A stretch of DNA of 64,000 bases from Galactobacter sp052108535 (lineage in GTDB: Bacteria > Actinomycetota > Actinomycetes > Actinomycetales > Micrococcaceae), in contig JBQDZM010000011.1 in assembly GCA_052108535.1 (NCBI GenBank), positions 1-64,000 of the forward strand, in the 5' to 3' direction. Both the position numbers and the translations under genes were made by a program. Positions 50,400-59,812 of this stretch are shown piece by piece. Each line of letters opens with the position of its first letter. Positions within the stretch are counted from its first letter, which is position 1. The notes under the pieces were generated by a model. That model worked only from the letters and a program-made list of their open reading frames with translations. It was not told where the DNA came from and made no database searches.

Positions 50400-51269
50400 G
50401 TGCTGAAGACCGCCCTGAAACCCAAGTGGATCCTGACCTTGGTGGGCTGTCTGGTCCTCGCCACCGTATTTGTCCTGCTCTCCAGATGGCAGTTCGGTCA
50501 GTCGGAGACCCGCACCGTTGACCCGAACCGGGACACGGAGACCGCGATCTCGTTGACGCAACACTTCCAACCCGGACGCGACATGTATATGGCCGACGCC
50601 GACCAGACCGTGACCATGTCCGGCCGGTTCGTCCCGGATTCGGCCGTGTTGGTCAACAACAGACTGCTTAACGACGTTGAAGGCTACTGGGTCGTCGCCG
50701 CGTTCCAGCCAGACGACGCCCCTGACGACAATGTCATCCCGGTGGTGCGAGGCTGGGAGCAGGAAGCCGAAGCGCCCCGAGACCTGCCCACCGGCAGCGT
50801 GGACATCGAGGGCCGCTTGCTCCCCTCAGAGGCTCCGGCCGACACACCCACCCGCAACGCGGCCAAGGACGGTTACCCGGATCTCTCTGCTGCCCGCCTG
50901 GCCAACGTGTGGGATCGCGACAGCTACGCGGGCTTCGTGGTGGCATTCACCGCGACCACGGCTGACGGTACCGACGCCGGGGCGGCATCGGCGGGACTCA
51001 AAACCGTCAAGGCGGGCCCTCAACCCGACGAGACCAGTCTCAACTGGCTCAATATCTTCTACGGGCTGGAATGGGTCGTCTTTGCCGGTCTCGCGCTGTT
51101 CGTGTGGTGTCGACTGGTGGCAGACGACAAGAAACGTGAGGACGAATATCAGGCGGACCTCGCAGCCTGGGAAGCCAGGCAGGCGGCACGCGAACGGCTG
51201 GCCGCCCGATCCACTGACCAAGAACCCGGTGCCGCAGATCCTGAGCACCCCACTACGGAGAACCGATGA
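50400..51269 (+). CDS. SURF1 family protein
   Basis: 289 residues, probable cytochrome c oxidase assembly factor. N-terminal membrane helix (ILTLVGCLVLATVFVLLSRWQ with the SRWQ/GRWQ signature), an extracytoplasmic domain with VLVNNRLLNDVEGYWVVAAF and IPVVRGWEQ, and a second helix (WLNIFYGLEWVVFAGLALFVW) before an acidic cytoplasmic tail. No heme-copper oxidase genes are nearby. ATGA overlap with the next gene. Confidence 0.9.
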   Translation: MLKTALKPKWILTLVGCLVLATVFVLLSRWQFGQSETRTVDPNRDTETAISLTQHFQPGRDMYMADADQTVTMSGRFVPDSAVLVNNRLLNDVEGYWVVAAFQPDDAPDDNVIPVVRGWEQEAEAPRDLPTGSVDIEGRLLPSEAPADTPTRNAAKDGYPDLSAARLANVWDRDSYAGFVVAFTATTADGTDAGAASAGLKTVKAGPQPDETSLNWLNIFYGLEWVVFAGLALFVWCRLVADDKKREDEYQADLAAWEARQAARERLAARSTDQEPGAADPEHPTTENR

Positions 51270-51772
51270 GCCAGAACTTGCCTGACCCGGCAGACCTTCC
51301 CGCAGCAGAGGACGACCCCCGTCCGGAGCGACAACGCCGTACGTTCGCCGGTACCCACCAGCAGATCCGTGCAGCAGCGATGTTCTACAAGGTCGCGGCC
51401 TGGATCACGGGCGTCATGCTGCTGCTCCTCGTGGTGGAGATGATCCTCCGCTACGGCTTCGACGTGTTCCTCTACGCGGGAGGAACCGACCTGGCCGGCG
51501 GTTCCAACGTCTTAGCGTTGGCGGCCGAGGGGGAGATCGTCGACGGCTTCAACATCTCCATCGCAGTGCTGATCGCCCACGGCTGGCTCTATGTGGTCTA
51601 CCTGTTGGCGGTGTTCCTGCTGTGGTCCCGCATGCGCTGGGGGCTGGGGCAGTTCATCGCCATCGCCTTGGGTGGCGTGGTGCCCTTCCTGTCCTTCTTC
51701 ATGGAGGCCAAGGTGCACAAGCAGGTGATGGCAGAGCTGGCCGCCCACCCAGACGCCATCCGGCGTTACTGA
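51266..51772 (+). CDS. DUF3817 integral membrane protein
   Basis: 168 residues with about three membrane helices (ITGVMLLLLVVEMILRYGF; GWLYVVYLLAVFLLW; FIAIALGGVVPFLSFFMEAKV) and a charged N-terminal ~35 residues. Matches the DUF3817 pattern GWLYVVY...PFLSFF. Members often neighbour guaA in actinobacteria; function unknown. Coupled to the SURF1 gene by ATGA. Confidence 0.85.
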   Translation: MSQNLPDPADLPAAEDDPRPERQRRTFAGTHQQIRAAAMFYKVAAWITGVMLLLLVVEMILRYGFDVFLYAGGTDLAGGSNVLALAAEGEIVDGFNISIAVLIAHGWLYVVYLLAVFLLWSRMRWGLGQFIAIALGGVVPFLSFFMEAKVHKQVMAELAAHPDAIRRY

Positions 51773-51803
51773 CCTACGCATACGTCCTTGTCCCCGTTTC
51801 GAC

Positions 51804-51809
51804 TAAGGT
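51804..51809 (+). promoter_or_regulatory. guaA -10 (leaderless candidate)
   Basis: TAAGGT, 7 nt before the GTG at 51817; no SD. Confidence 0.55.
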
Positions 51810-51816
51810 TTGACCC

Positions 51817-53397
51817 GTGACTTCCACTTCTGCATCCGAGCAACGACCCGTGCTCGTGATCGACTACGGCGCCCAGTACGCCCAGTTGATCGCCCGTCGC
51901 GTCCGCGAGGCCAACATCTATTCGGAGATCGTGCCGCACACCGCCACGACCGAGCAGATCCTCGCCAAGAACCCCGCAGCCATCATCCTTTCCGGTGGTC
52001 CCTCCTCCGTCTACGCTGACGGCGCCCCCCAGGTGGGCCCTGACCTGTTCAAGGCCGGCGTCCCGACCCTGGGTATCTGCTACGGCTTCCAGGCCATGGC
52101 ACGCGCCCTGGGTGGCACGGTCTCCAAGACCGGCCTACGCGAGTACGGTTCCACGGGCGTGGCTGCCACCGACCAAACCTCCTGCCTCTTCGACGGCATC
52201 CCGTCCGACCAGGTCACCTGGATGAGCCACGGCGACTCCGTGACCGAGGCTCCCGAGGGCTTCTCCGTGCTGGCCAGTTCCGAGGGTGCCCCCGTGGCCG
52301 CCTTCGCAAACGACGACTCCCGGCTCTACGGCGTGCAGTGGCACCCGGAGGTCAAGCATTCCGAGTACGGTCAGACCGTGCTGGAGAACTTCCTCTACCG
52401 CGGTGCAGGCCTGGAACCCACGTGGAACGCTGGCAACATCGTCGAGGACCAGGTGGCACGCATCCGCGCTCAGGTGGGGACCAAACGGGCCATCTGCGCA
52501 CTGTCCGGTGGCGTTGATTCCGCGGTCGCCGCAGCCCTGGTGCAGCGCGCCATCGGCGATCAGCTCACCTGCGTCTACGTGGACCACGGGCTGATGCGCC
52601 AGGACGAATCCTCGGAGATCGAGAAGGCCTTCGGCACCGCCCACGGTGGCGCCGTCCTCAAGGTCATTGATGCCTCAGAGGTGTTCCTCTCCGAACTGGC
52701 AGGCGTGACCGATCCCGAGACCAAGCGCAAGATCATCGGTGAGCAGTTCATCCGCACCTTCGAGCGTGCGCAGGCGGACATCATCGCAGAGTCCGCGGGC
52801 GAGGACGTCGCCTTCCTGGTGCAGGGCACCCTCTACCCGGACGTGGTCGAGTCCGGCGGCGGTGAGGGCACCGCGAACATCAAGAGCCACCACAATGTGG
52901 GCGGTTTGCCTGACGACATCGAGTTTGAACTCGTGGAACCGCTGCGGACCCTGTTCAAGGACGAGGTCCGGGCCGTCGGCACCGAATTGGGCCTGCCGGA
53001 CGAGATCGTCCACCGCCAGCCCTTCCCCGGCCCCGGCCTGGGGATCCGAATCATCGGCGAGGTCACCCGCGAGCGGCTCGACCTGCTGCGTCGTGCAGAC
53101 GCGATCGCCCGCGCCGAGCTCACGGCCGCCGGTCTGGACCGCGAGGTCTGGCAGATGCCGGTGGTCCTGCTGGCCGACGTGCGCTCCGTGGGCGTCCAGG
53201 GCGACGGCCGCACCTACGGTCATCCCGTGGTGCTGCGTCCGGTGTCCTCTGAGGACGCCATGACCGCTGACTGGTCACGGCTTCCGTACGACCTGCTCTC
53301 CAAGATCTCCAACCGCATCACTAACGAGGTGGACGGCATCAACCGCGTGGTGCTGGATGTGACGTCCAAGCCGCCGGGAACCATCGAGTGGGAGTGA
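51817..53397 (+). CDS. guaA: GMP synthase (glutamine-hydrolysing)
   Basis: Aminates XMP to GMP. 526 residues: class I amidotransferase with nucleophile Cys88 (LGICYGFQAMA) and WMSHGDSV / GVQWHPEVKHSEYG triad residues; ATP-pyrophosphatase P-loop ALSGGVDSAVAAAL; C-terminal dimerisation domain ending SKPPGTIEWE. Completes the guaB-guaB3-guaA cluster. Confidence 0.97.
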   Translation: MTSTSASEQRPVLVIDYGAQYAQLIARRVREANIYSEIVPHTATTEQILAKNPAAIILSGGPSSVYADGAPQVGPDLFKAGVPTLGICYGFQAMARALGGTVSKTGLREYGSTGVAATDQTSCLFDGIPSDQVTWMSHGDSVTEAPEGFSVLASSEGAPVAAFANDDSRLYGVQWHPEVKHSEYGQTVLENFLYRGAGLEPTWNAGNIVEDQVARIRAQVGTKRAICALSGGVDSAVAAALVQRAIGDQLTCVYVDHGLMRQDESSEIEKAFGTAHGGAVLKVIDASEVFLSELAGVTDPETKRKIIGEQFIRTFERAQADIIAESAGEDVAFLVQGTLYPDVVESGGGEGTANIKSHHNVGGLPDDIEFELVEPLRTLFKDEVRAVGTELGLPDEIVHRQPFPGPGLGIRIIGEVTRERLDLLRRADAIARAELTAAGLDREVWQMPVVLLADVRSVGVQGDGRTYGHPVVLRPVSSEDAMTADWSRLPYDLLSKISNRITNEVDGINRVVLDVTSKPPGTIEWE

Positions 53398-53412
53398 TCC
53401 CACGAGCCAACG

Positions 53413-53458
53413 CGCGGGCGGCGTACCTCCTGGGAGACCAGGCGGGACGCCGCCCGCG
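53413..53458 (+). terminator. guaA terminator
   Basis: Perfect 12-bp outer stem (53413-53424 with 53447-53458) and an inner imperfect CCTCCTGG/CCAGGCGG stem. Confidence 0.75.
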
Positions 53459-53577
53459 GCGTGTAGCGGGTCCACTTCCCAGGTGAGAGCCAGGCGGTCC
53501 ACTACGGTTGAGGTCAGACACTAACGGGTGCGCACGGGTCGGTGACACACCCGGTCAGAAAGGACACGAGAGGCATC

Positions 53578-56500
53578 GTGAACGAACAAACCGGTCAGGA
53601 CGCGCGCTTCGGTGCGTGGGTTCAGTCGCTCGGACCTGGGGGAGGGGACTCCCTGCTTCACTTTGTGCCCACCCCACGAAACTCCGTGGAGTTGACGCAC
53701 GCCCACCCTTCCGGCTTGGCTCAGCTGCTCTCAGGCCGCCGGACGCGCTTGTCGACGCTGCTGCGAGACCCTGTTCAGTACACGGCCGCCCGCCGTACCG
53801 CACGCGCCATCTCCGCCACCGTCTCGGATGTGGCCCAGCAGCGCGGTATCGAGGTCGGTTACCTGGCCACGGGCCTGCTCACATGGCGGACGCTGCGTAC
53901 CGGCGGCAATGATTTCCACTCCGCCCCCGTGATGCTCGGACACGTCTCCTGCGCCCGACGCGAAGGGGTGGACGACGAAGAGTTCCAGCTCGTGGAACGC
54001 TGCCGCCCCAACCAGGCGCTGCTGCGTCACCTGGTCCACACCTTCGGCGTGAAGGTCTCGGAGGAAGAACTGCTCGAGGCCGCGTACATGACCGCCCGGT
54101 TTGACCCGGCCGGTCCCATCGCGGTTTTGCGCGAGGCCTTGAGCGACGTTCCCGGGCTCGTGGTCGCGGATCGCATGGTGGTCTCCACGTTCGCCGACGT
54201 CGCCGATCCTGCCGATCCGGAGATCGTCTCGGGGGAGCACCCGATCATCGCGGCCCTCATGGACAGCGTGGGCGACGACACGATCCGCCCCGGGCGGCGA
54301 AGCCGCGCCGGACGTGCCGCGGGAACCGACGAGGCCGCGGCCACGGGACCAGAGGTCGCGGAATCCGCGGCTGCGGAGCCCGAGGCACCGGACGGCGACG
54401 TCCGCAGCGAGGGCTCGGACCCCGCCGTCGGGCAGGAAAGCGAGACGGCGGTCCCCGCCGAGGCGCAAGCTGCGACCATTGACACCGGCATCCCGGTGAC
54501 GTTGCGCGACGACGTCATGACCGTTCCCAGCGATCTACGAGATCCAGCGGACGAAGTCATGGTCCTTGACGCAGACGAGGCTCAGTACGACATCCTCGAG
54601 ATGGTGTCGGCCGGTCGCTCCGTCACGGTCAGCGCGCCCGCAGGAACCGGCTCCACCACCCTGGCAGTCAATGCAGCGGCCAGGTTGGCCGCCGTGGGCA
54701 AACGCGTGCTCGTGGTCGCAGAACGTGAACAGTCGGTCCAGGACTTCATCGGTTCCATGGCCAGAGTCGGGTTGGACTCGCTCGTGGTGAACATGCGCCG
54801 GGACACCAGTGCGGACAGTCTCCGCGCCGGACTGGTCCGCGCCGTGCTGCGCAACGAACGCGCCAAACAGCCCGAGACGTCGACCAACGACGCTGTCCTG
54901 AGGGACCGCAGGGTCTCCCTCGTGGAACATGTTCGCTCCCTGCGTTCGGTGCGTCCCCGCTGGGAAGCTTCGCCCCTGCAGGCCATGCGAGAACTGGCCC
55001 GCGTCACCGCACAGGTGCCCGCCCCGGCCACACGGGTGCGCCTGAAGCGTTCCGTTCTGGACGCCATGCCCCGGCGCGCGCCCGTGGTGGAACAGCTGGA
55101 ACGCGCCAGTGACCTCGGCGCCTTTGATGCGGCCACCAAGCGCAGCCCTTGGTACGGCTCACGCCTGTCCCACCGCGGTGAGGCGGAAGCCGCCGTCACC
55201 CTGGTGACCGGGCTGGCCACGGATCTGCCTCCGCTGCGCCAGCGGCTCGAAGCCATCGCCAAGGCCACCCGCATCAAGCCGGTGAAGACGTTCTCGCAGT
55301 GGGGGAAGACCCTCCGCCTGCTCGTCGACGTGCGTAGGAGCCTTGACCAGTTCGAACCTGACGTGTTCGACAAAGAGGTCGACGACCTCATCGCGGCCAG
55401 CGCCAACGCCACGTGGCGTCGCGAACGCGGCATCGAGATGAGTTCAGTGACCCGCTCCCGGCTGCGTCGGGTCGCGAAGGAGTACGTACGCCCGGGCGTC
55501 CACGTCGAGGATCTCCACGCCGCCCTGATGCAGGTCAAGGCGCAGCGTGAGGCGTGGCGGGTTCTAGCCACGGACCACCGCTACCCGTCCGTACCCACGG
55601 GCTTGGAGGCGGTCCTGAATACCTACCGCCAGGTCCTGGCGCGACTGCAGGAACTGGAACGGCTGCTCCCTGTCGCCACGGAAGAAACCGCGCTGACCAA
55701 GCTGGCTCTGCCCGCCTTGGACCGCAGACTCGAGGAATTGGCCGGAACCGAAGCCGACCTGGAGACCCTTCCAGAGCGCACCATCCTCCTGCGGGAACTG
55801 CGCGAGCAGGGCCTCGGGGATCTCCTCGATGATTTCGAGACCCGTCACGTGGCCCGCCACATGATCGACGCTGAGGTGGAACAAGCCTGGTGGCAGTCGG
55901 TTCTGGAGGCCATGGTCTCTGGCGATGACTTCCTCGCGATCCAGGACGGTTCCACCCTGTCCCAGATTCAGCGTGAGTACGGCCGCGCGGACGCCAAACA
56001 TGTCGGCAGCGGTGCGGAACGAGTGCGTGCCGCGTTGGCACGCCACTGGTCAGGGGCCATCGTGGATCACCGCGTTGGCGCGAGGGACCTGCGGGCTCTG
56101 CTGAAGATCGGCGATCCCGAGATCGCGCAGCTCTCCGCTATCTCGCCAGATCTCACCGGCGCGCTGGTGCCGGTGTGGGTCGGGGCACCGCTCTATCTGC
56201 CCACGGCGTTGCCGACCACCGCCCGATTCGATGCGACCATCATCCTGGATGCAGAGTCCCTCTCCCTAGTTGGCGGACTCAGCGCCATCGCGCGTTCCCC
56301 GCAGGTCCTGGCGATCGGCGACCCGCAGGCCGGCGCACCGCGACCACTGAACGTCTCGGTGGATCCGGGGGAAGCCTCGCACCGGACCGCGACGCCGTTG
56401 AGCACGTTCGACGCGTTGGCGTCCGTGACCCCACGCCGGAGCTTGAACCGGGTCCACCGCCTCAGCGACGAACGCCTGGTGGCTGCACTCTCGACACGGT

Positions 56501-57489
56501 ACGACGGTGGCCTGAGCGCCGTTCCGCTGGGGGGCGAGGGGCAGAACGCCCGCGTCATCCTGGTGGAGGGAGCCATGACCACGGGTGGGCAGGCCGGTTC
56601 CCTGACCTCCAAGGCCGAGGTGGAGGCTGTGGTGACCCAGGTATTCGCATCCTTGGAGCAGCATCCGGAGCGGTCACTGGCCGTGGTGGCAGGCAATGCC
56701 GAACACGCCAGGGCCGTAGCGAAGGCCATCGGGAAGGCACTGCCGTCCCACCCCGAAGCGCAGGCCGTCATTCAACGCCGTGACGAGCCTTTCGTGGTCA
56801 CCAGCGCGGAGCGTGTCTCCGGGCTGCGCCGCGACGCGTTGATCTTCACGGTGGGGTACGCCCGCACCGCCCACGGTCGTCCCGTCCACGATCTGGGTTG
56901 GTTGGGTACCGCGGCGGGCGCCCGAGCCGTCACGGCAACCTTGGGAATCGGCCGGGAGGACGTGACGGTGGTCAGCGCCTTCGGTGCCCACGAACTGGAT
57001 GCCACCAGGTTGGACCACGGGGCGGCACTGGTTCACGCCGTGCTGGACTCGCTGAGTCACGACGGTGGCGCCGCCGCGGCAGTGTCGCGCGATCTTGACA
57101 CCCAGGTGACGCCGTCTGACACCCTGCTCCGGGACCTTGCCGAACGCCTGCGGGCGTGGGGACTCGATGTGGGCGTAGGACAGGGATACGGGATCGACCT
57201 GGCGGTGGCTCCTCCGGCCGGCAGCACGGCCAAACCGGTCGCTGTGGTCTGCGACGGTTCGGACGACTACGCCCAGGCCGCGGTGCGTGAACGTTCGCGA
57301 GTCCGCCCAACGGAACTGCACCTGCGAGGCTGGAATCCCGTTCAGGTCTGGACCATCGACGTGTTCTCCGACCCCGCCTCCGTGGCTAGACGAATCGCGT
57401 CAAAGGCTGGGGTGCTGACTCCCCGCGGCAGGCACGACGCCACGGCAGTCGACACCGCAGCCGTATCGGAAGAGAACTCCGAATCATGA
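53578..57489 (+). CDS. Helicase/nuclease-like protein with degenerate motifs
   Basis: 1303 residues; the layout resembles SF1 helicases of the AAA_11/AAA_12 (DUF4011-like) type with a C-terminal Vsr-fold nuclease-like domain. Each key motif is altered: Walker A reads APAGTGSTT (353-361, Ser359 where Lys is expected); the Walker B region reads ILDAES (889-894) instead of DEAS; motif III-like AIGDPQ is kept; the motif V zone is VSGLR (1080-1084) and no motif VI TRAR is visible; the nuclease region keeps IDLAV (Asp1207) but CDG is preceded by Val1224 where Glu is usual. An Ala/Glu/Pro linker lies at ~245-320. GTG 53578 with GAGAGG upstream. No frameshift, so it is maintained. Function unknown. 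Confidence 0.7.
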   Translation: MNEQTGQDARFGAWVQSLGPGGGDSLLHFVPTPRNSVELTHAHPSGLAQLLSGRRTRLSTLLRDPVQYTAARRTARAISATVSDVAQQRGIEVGYLATGLLTWRTLRTGGNDFHSAPVMLGHVSCARREGVDDEEFQLVERCRPNQALLRHLVHTFGVKVSEEELLEAAYMTARFDPAGPIAVLREALSDVPGLVVADRMVVSTFADVADPADPEIVSGEHPIIAALMDSVGDDTIRPGRRSRAGRAAGTDEAAATGPEVAESAAAEPEAPDGDVRSEGSDPAVGQESETAVPAEAQAATIDTGIPVTLRDDVMTVPSDLRDPADEVMVLDADEAQYDILEMVSAGRSVTVSAPAGTGSTTLAVNAAARLAAVGKRVLVVAEREQSVQDFIGSMARVGLDSLVVNMRRDTSADSLRAGLVRAVLRNERAKQPETSTNDAVLRDRRVSLVEHVRSLRSVRPRWEASPLQAMRELARVTAQVPAPATRVRLKRSVLDAMPRRAPVVEQLERASDLGAFDAATKRSPWYGSRLSHRGEAEAAVTLVTGLATDLPPLRQRLEAIAKATRIKPVKTFSQWGKTLRLLVDVRRSLDQFEPDVFDKEVDDLIAASANATWRRERGIEMSSVTRSRLRRVAKEYVRPGVHVEDLHAALMQVKAQREAWRVLATDHRYPSVPTGLEAVLNTYRQVLARLQELERLLPVATEETALTKLALPALDRRLEELAGTEADLETLPERTILLRELREQGLGDLLDDFETRHVARHMIDAEVEQAWWQSVLEAMVSGDDFLAIQDGSTLSQIQREYGRADAKHVGSGAERVRAALARHWSGAIVDHRVGARDLRALLKIGDPEIAQLSAISPDLTGALVPVWVGAPLYLPTALPTTARFDATIILDAESLSLVGGLSAIARSPQVLAIGDPQAGAPRPLNVSVDPGEASHRTATPLSTFDALASVTPRRSLNRVHRLSDERLVAALSTRYDGGLSAVPLGGEGQNARVILVEGAMTTGGQAGSLTSKAEVEAVVTQVFASLEQHPERSLAVVAGNAEHARAVAKAIGKALPSHPEAQAVIQRRDEPFVVTSAERVSGLRRDALIFTVGYARTAHGRPVHDLGWLGTAAGARAVTATLGIGREDVTVVSAFGAHELDATRLDHGAALVHAVLDSLSHDGGAAAAVSRDLDTQVTPSDTLLRDLAERLRAWGLDVGVGQGYGIDLAVAPPAGSTAKPVAVVCDGSDDYAQAAVRERSRVRPTELHLRGWNPVQVWTIDVFSDPASVARRIASKAGVLTPRGRHDATAVDTAAVSEENSES

Positions 57490-57746
57490 CCGCCAAGCGG
57501 CACAAAGGGGCTCGGCGCTATGAGGCCCAACCCAGGCATCTGCCTGGGCAACCCGCCACGGGCGACGTGGAAGGCTGGCTCACGAGGCAAGCGGACCGCG
57601 ACGCCCAGGATCAGGCCCTGACCGGGACCCCCGGCCACACGTCGTCGGACGAGACCGAGGAGCAGGGCGAGGGGAAAGACAAGGTCCATGCGCATGATTC
57701 CAGGGCCGATTGGTTCCGGCAGCAGCGCCCGCCGCACTGGGGTTGA
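57486..57746 (+). CDS. Small hydrophilic hypothetical protein
   Basis: 86 residues, no membrane segment or signal, basic at the start (MTAKRHKGARRYEAQPRHLPG) and acidic in the middle, ending RADWFRQQRPPHWG. ATGA overlap with the helicase-like gene implies co-translation and a shared function. I do not recognise a family. Confidence 0.7.
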   Translation: MTAKRHKGARRYEAQPRHLPGQPATGDVEGWLTRQADRDAQDQALTGTPGHTSSDETEEQGEGKDKVHAHDSRADWFRQQRPPHWG

Positions 57747-57758
57747 GCACGTCCCGCG

Positions 57759-58484
57759 TTAGCCGCTGACCACCAAGGAGATGGGACCGCGACGCGGAGC
57801 CGAGGACAGTTCAGCGGCGTCCGCCCGCGGCACCGCCACGACGATCACCGGCTCGTCTGCCTTCCCTCCGGCGGCCCAACCCGTCTCTGCTGTGTCGGAT
57901 CCGCTGACCGACAGCACCCGAGCGGCTCTGGCCACGGTGATATTGCGTTGGTCCTGCGCCGATTCTCCCTGTGTGACGATCACGTCCACTTGGTCACCGG
58001 GCCGGATGAACCCCACCGGCGTGGCTCGGCCCGGTTGCAAGCCAACTGCGACTTGACCTGCGGGCAGGTGTCGGGCTGTATCGGCTCCGGAGAGCGCCTG
58101 ATCATGGACGGGAAGACCGCGCGGCCACGGCAGGGACAGCGTTCGCCCTACCAGGGCGGAGGCGTCGGCCGACCCGAGATTCGGGTCGCCGCTGATCGTC
58201 ACCGTGGTCAGATCCGCGAGGGTGAGGACGTGACCGGCGGGGAGATCGCGCACGGGGGCTTGCACCTCGTAGGTGGTGCCGGTCTCCGGAGCTACGGCGC
58301 GCAGTCCTGCCGCCACTGCGACGAGGACGAGGGCCGCGATGATGGGCCGTCGATACCTGCTCACGAATTGTGTGGGACTGCGGCGCAGCGGTTTCTGAGC
58401 AGACGGGCGCGGCTGCGGCAGCCTGGGCAGCGGGTGCTGCTTCGGTTGCTGGGGATTGAGGCCTGTGCGCGTCCTGGTGAACAT
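57759..58484 (-). CDS. SAF-domain protein (CpaB-like)
   Basis: 241 residues from ATG 58484, 7 nt after CACACT. Pro/Gln-rich N-terminal segment, one membrane helix (PIIAALVLVAVAAGLRAVAP), then a SAF domain (VRDLPAGHVLTLADLTTVTI, RTLSLPWPRGLPVHDQAL) and RPGDQVDVIVTQG. CpaB/RcpC proteins act in Flp pilus assembly, but no pilus genes are nearby, so the role is open. ATG at 58529 would be an alternative start. Confidence 0.8.
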   Translation of the reverse strand: MFTRTRTGLNPQQPKQHPLPRLPQPRPSAQKPLRRSPTQFVSRYRRPIIAALVLVAVAAGLRAVAPETGTTYEVQAPVRDLPAGHVLTLADLTTVTISGDPNLGSADASALVGRTLSLPWPRGLPVHDQALSGADTARHLPAGQVAVGLQPGRATPVGFIRPGDQVDVIVTQGESAQDQRNITVARAARVLSVSGSDTAETGWAAGGKADEPVIVVAVPRADAAELSSAPRRGPISLVVSG

Positions 58485-58577
58485 GCCCACCAGTGTGGCC
58501 CCGGAGTCATCCGCCGGGTGGTGAGGCACCTCGCAGCTGTGGATGACACGCCGCTCGGGAGCCCCAGAGCGGCGAAT

Positions 58578-58892
58578 TTAGTCGCTGGTGCTCGCCGCCT
58601 TGGCCGTGGGAGCGGTGGACGAGGCAGCGCTGGCGCTGGAGGTCGAGGGCGCTGCGGCCGCTGAGGACTCTGACGCGGTCGTTGACGGCGCTGGAGCATC
58701 GGAGCCGGTGCTGGAGGAACGTGAATCGTTGCGGTAGAAACCGGAACCCTTGAAGACCACCCCGACTGAGTTGAACTTCTTACGCAGTGTGCCCTGGCAC
58801 TGCGGGCATACCGTGAGGGAGTCCTCGTCGAAGCTCTGGAAGATGTCGAAGTGGTGCCCGCAGTCCTTGCAGGCGTATTCGTAGGTAGGCAT
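58578..58892 (-). CDS. FmdB-family zinc-ribbon protein
   Basis: 104 residues. The first ~45 hold the zinc ribbon MPTYEYACKDCGHHFDIFQS with CXXC and a second CPQC pair, then FNSVGVVFKGSGFYRND. The remaining ~50 residues are Ser/Ala/Thr-rich and disordered. Family function poorly known. Near the SAF gene and 5-FCL, a common actinobacterial neighbourhood. Confidence 0.9.
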   Translation of the reverse strand: MPTYEYACKDCGHHFDIFQSFDEDSLTVCPQCQGTLRKKFNSVGVVFKGSGFYRNDSRSSSTGSDAPAPSTTASESSAAAAPSTSSASAASSTAPTAKAASTSD

Positions 58893-59038
58893 GAGGACCT
58901 TGCGTCAGTTGTGCGTTGAGTGGGTGCGGGTGCCCAATAGTCGACGGTGGCGACCGCGTCGGCAGGAAGACCGGCAGGAAGGAGCATCCAACGGGTGACG
59001 ATTCTACCGTTGGGCAGGGCAAGCTCACACGAGCGCCG

Positions 59039-59665
59039 TCACAGAGGGAAGTGACGGAGGCCCTGCTCGGTCCAGACGGCGTCGAGTCTCGCATCCCACG
59101 GATCGGAGGGTACCCGAGCCACGACCTCGTCGGAGAAGACGCAGGCCACCGTGGTCAGATCGGGGTGCGCCGCCAGGAACCTGTCGTAGTAGCCGCCTCC
59201 CTGCCCCAGGCGGGTGCCGTCATACCCCACCTGCAGTGCCGGAACCACGACCAGATCCAGCTCCGACGGATCGGCCGGATCGGCTCCCACCGGTTCGGGG
59301 ACCGGCGCGTTCTTTCCCTGCTCCACCCGTGTCTGTGGAGTCCACACGACCCAATCCAAGCTGCGGTGAGCGCGAGCAACGGGCAGGAGCACTCGCAGGC
59401 CCGCAGCATGCCAGGCCGCGACGGCCGCTGCCGGATCGGGCTCGCCAGGGGCGGCAAGGTAGGCGCCGATACATTTTGCGTCCTCGACCAGGGCAGCCAC
59501 CTCGGTGGCCGCGCTCCCGCGAAGTTCCTGCGCAACAGCTTGGTCATGGCCCACGGCGGCTCGACGACGTCGTTGGTTCCTGACCAGTCGGCGTGCTGCC
59601 GCCTTACTCTCGCGATCCGCGCTGTAGCTGGTCGGAGTGGAGGGGCCTTTCGGGTTTTGCGACAT
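59039..59665 (-). CDS. 5-formyltetrahydrofolate cyclo-ligase
   Basis: Converts 5-formyl-THF to methenyl-THF. 208 residues: KAAARRLVRNQRRRRA near the start, LDLVVVPALQVGYDGTRLGQGGGYYDRFL is the ATP/folate signature, ending FSDEVVARVP...DAVWTE. ATG 59665 may be leaderless (GACGAT 6 nt upstream, a weak match). Confidence 0.93.
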   Translation of the reverse strand: MSQNPKGPSTPTSYSADRESKAAARRLVRNQRRRRAAVGHDQAVAQELRGSAATEVAALVEDAKCIGAYLAAPGEPDPAAAVAAWHAAGLRVLLPVARAHRSLDWVVWTPQTRVEQGKNAPVPEPVGADPADPSELDLVVVPALQVGYDGTRLGQGGGYYDRFLAAHPDLTTVACVFSDEVVARVPSDPWDARLDAVWTEQGLRHFPL

Positions 59666-59812
59666 GTGGACATCGTCGCACGCAGCGCTTCTCGTGACAC
59701 GCCCCTCGGCCTGGGCGGATGAGGTGTCTCTGCCCTATAACGTTGAGGCCGTCGGTACTCCTTGCTTGAGGTGTACCTGCTTCCCATTCTCTTTTTGTGC
59801 CAGGAGGGTCCC

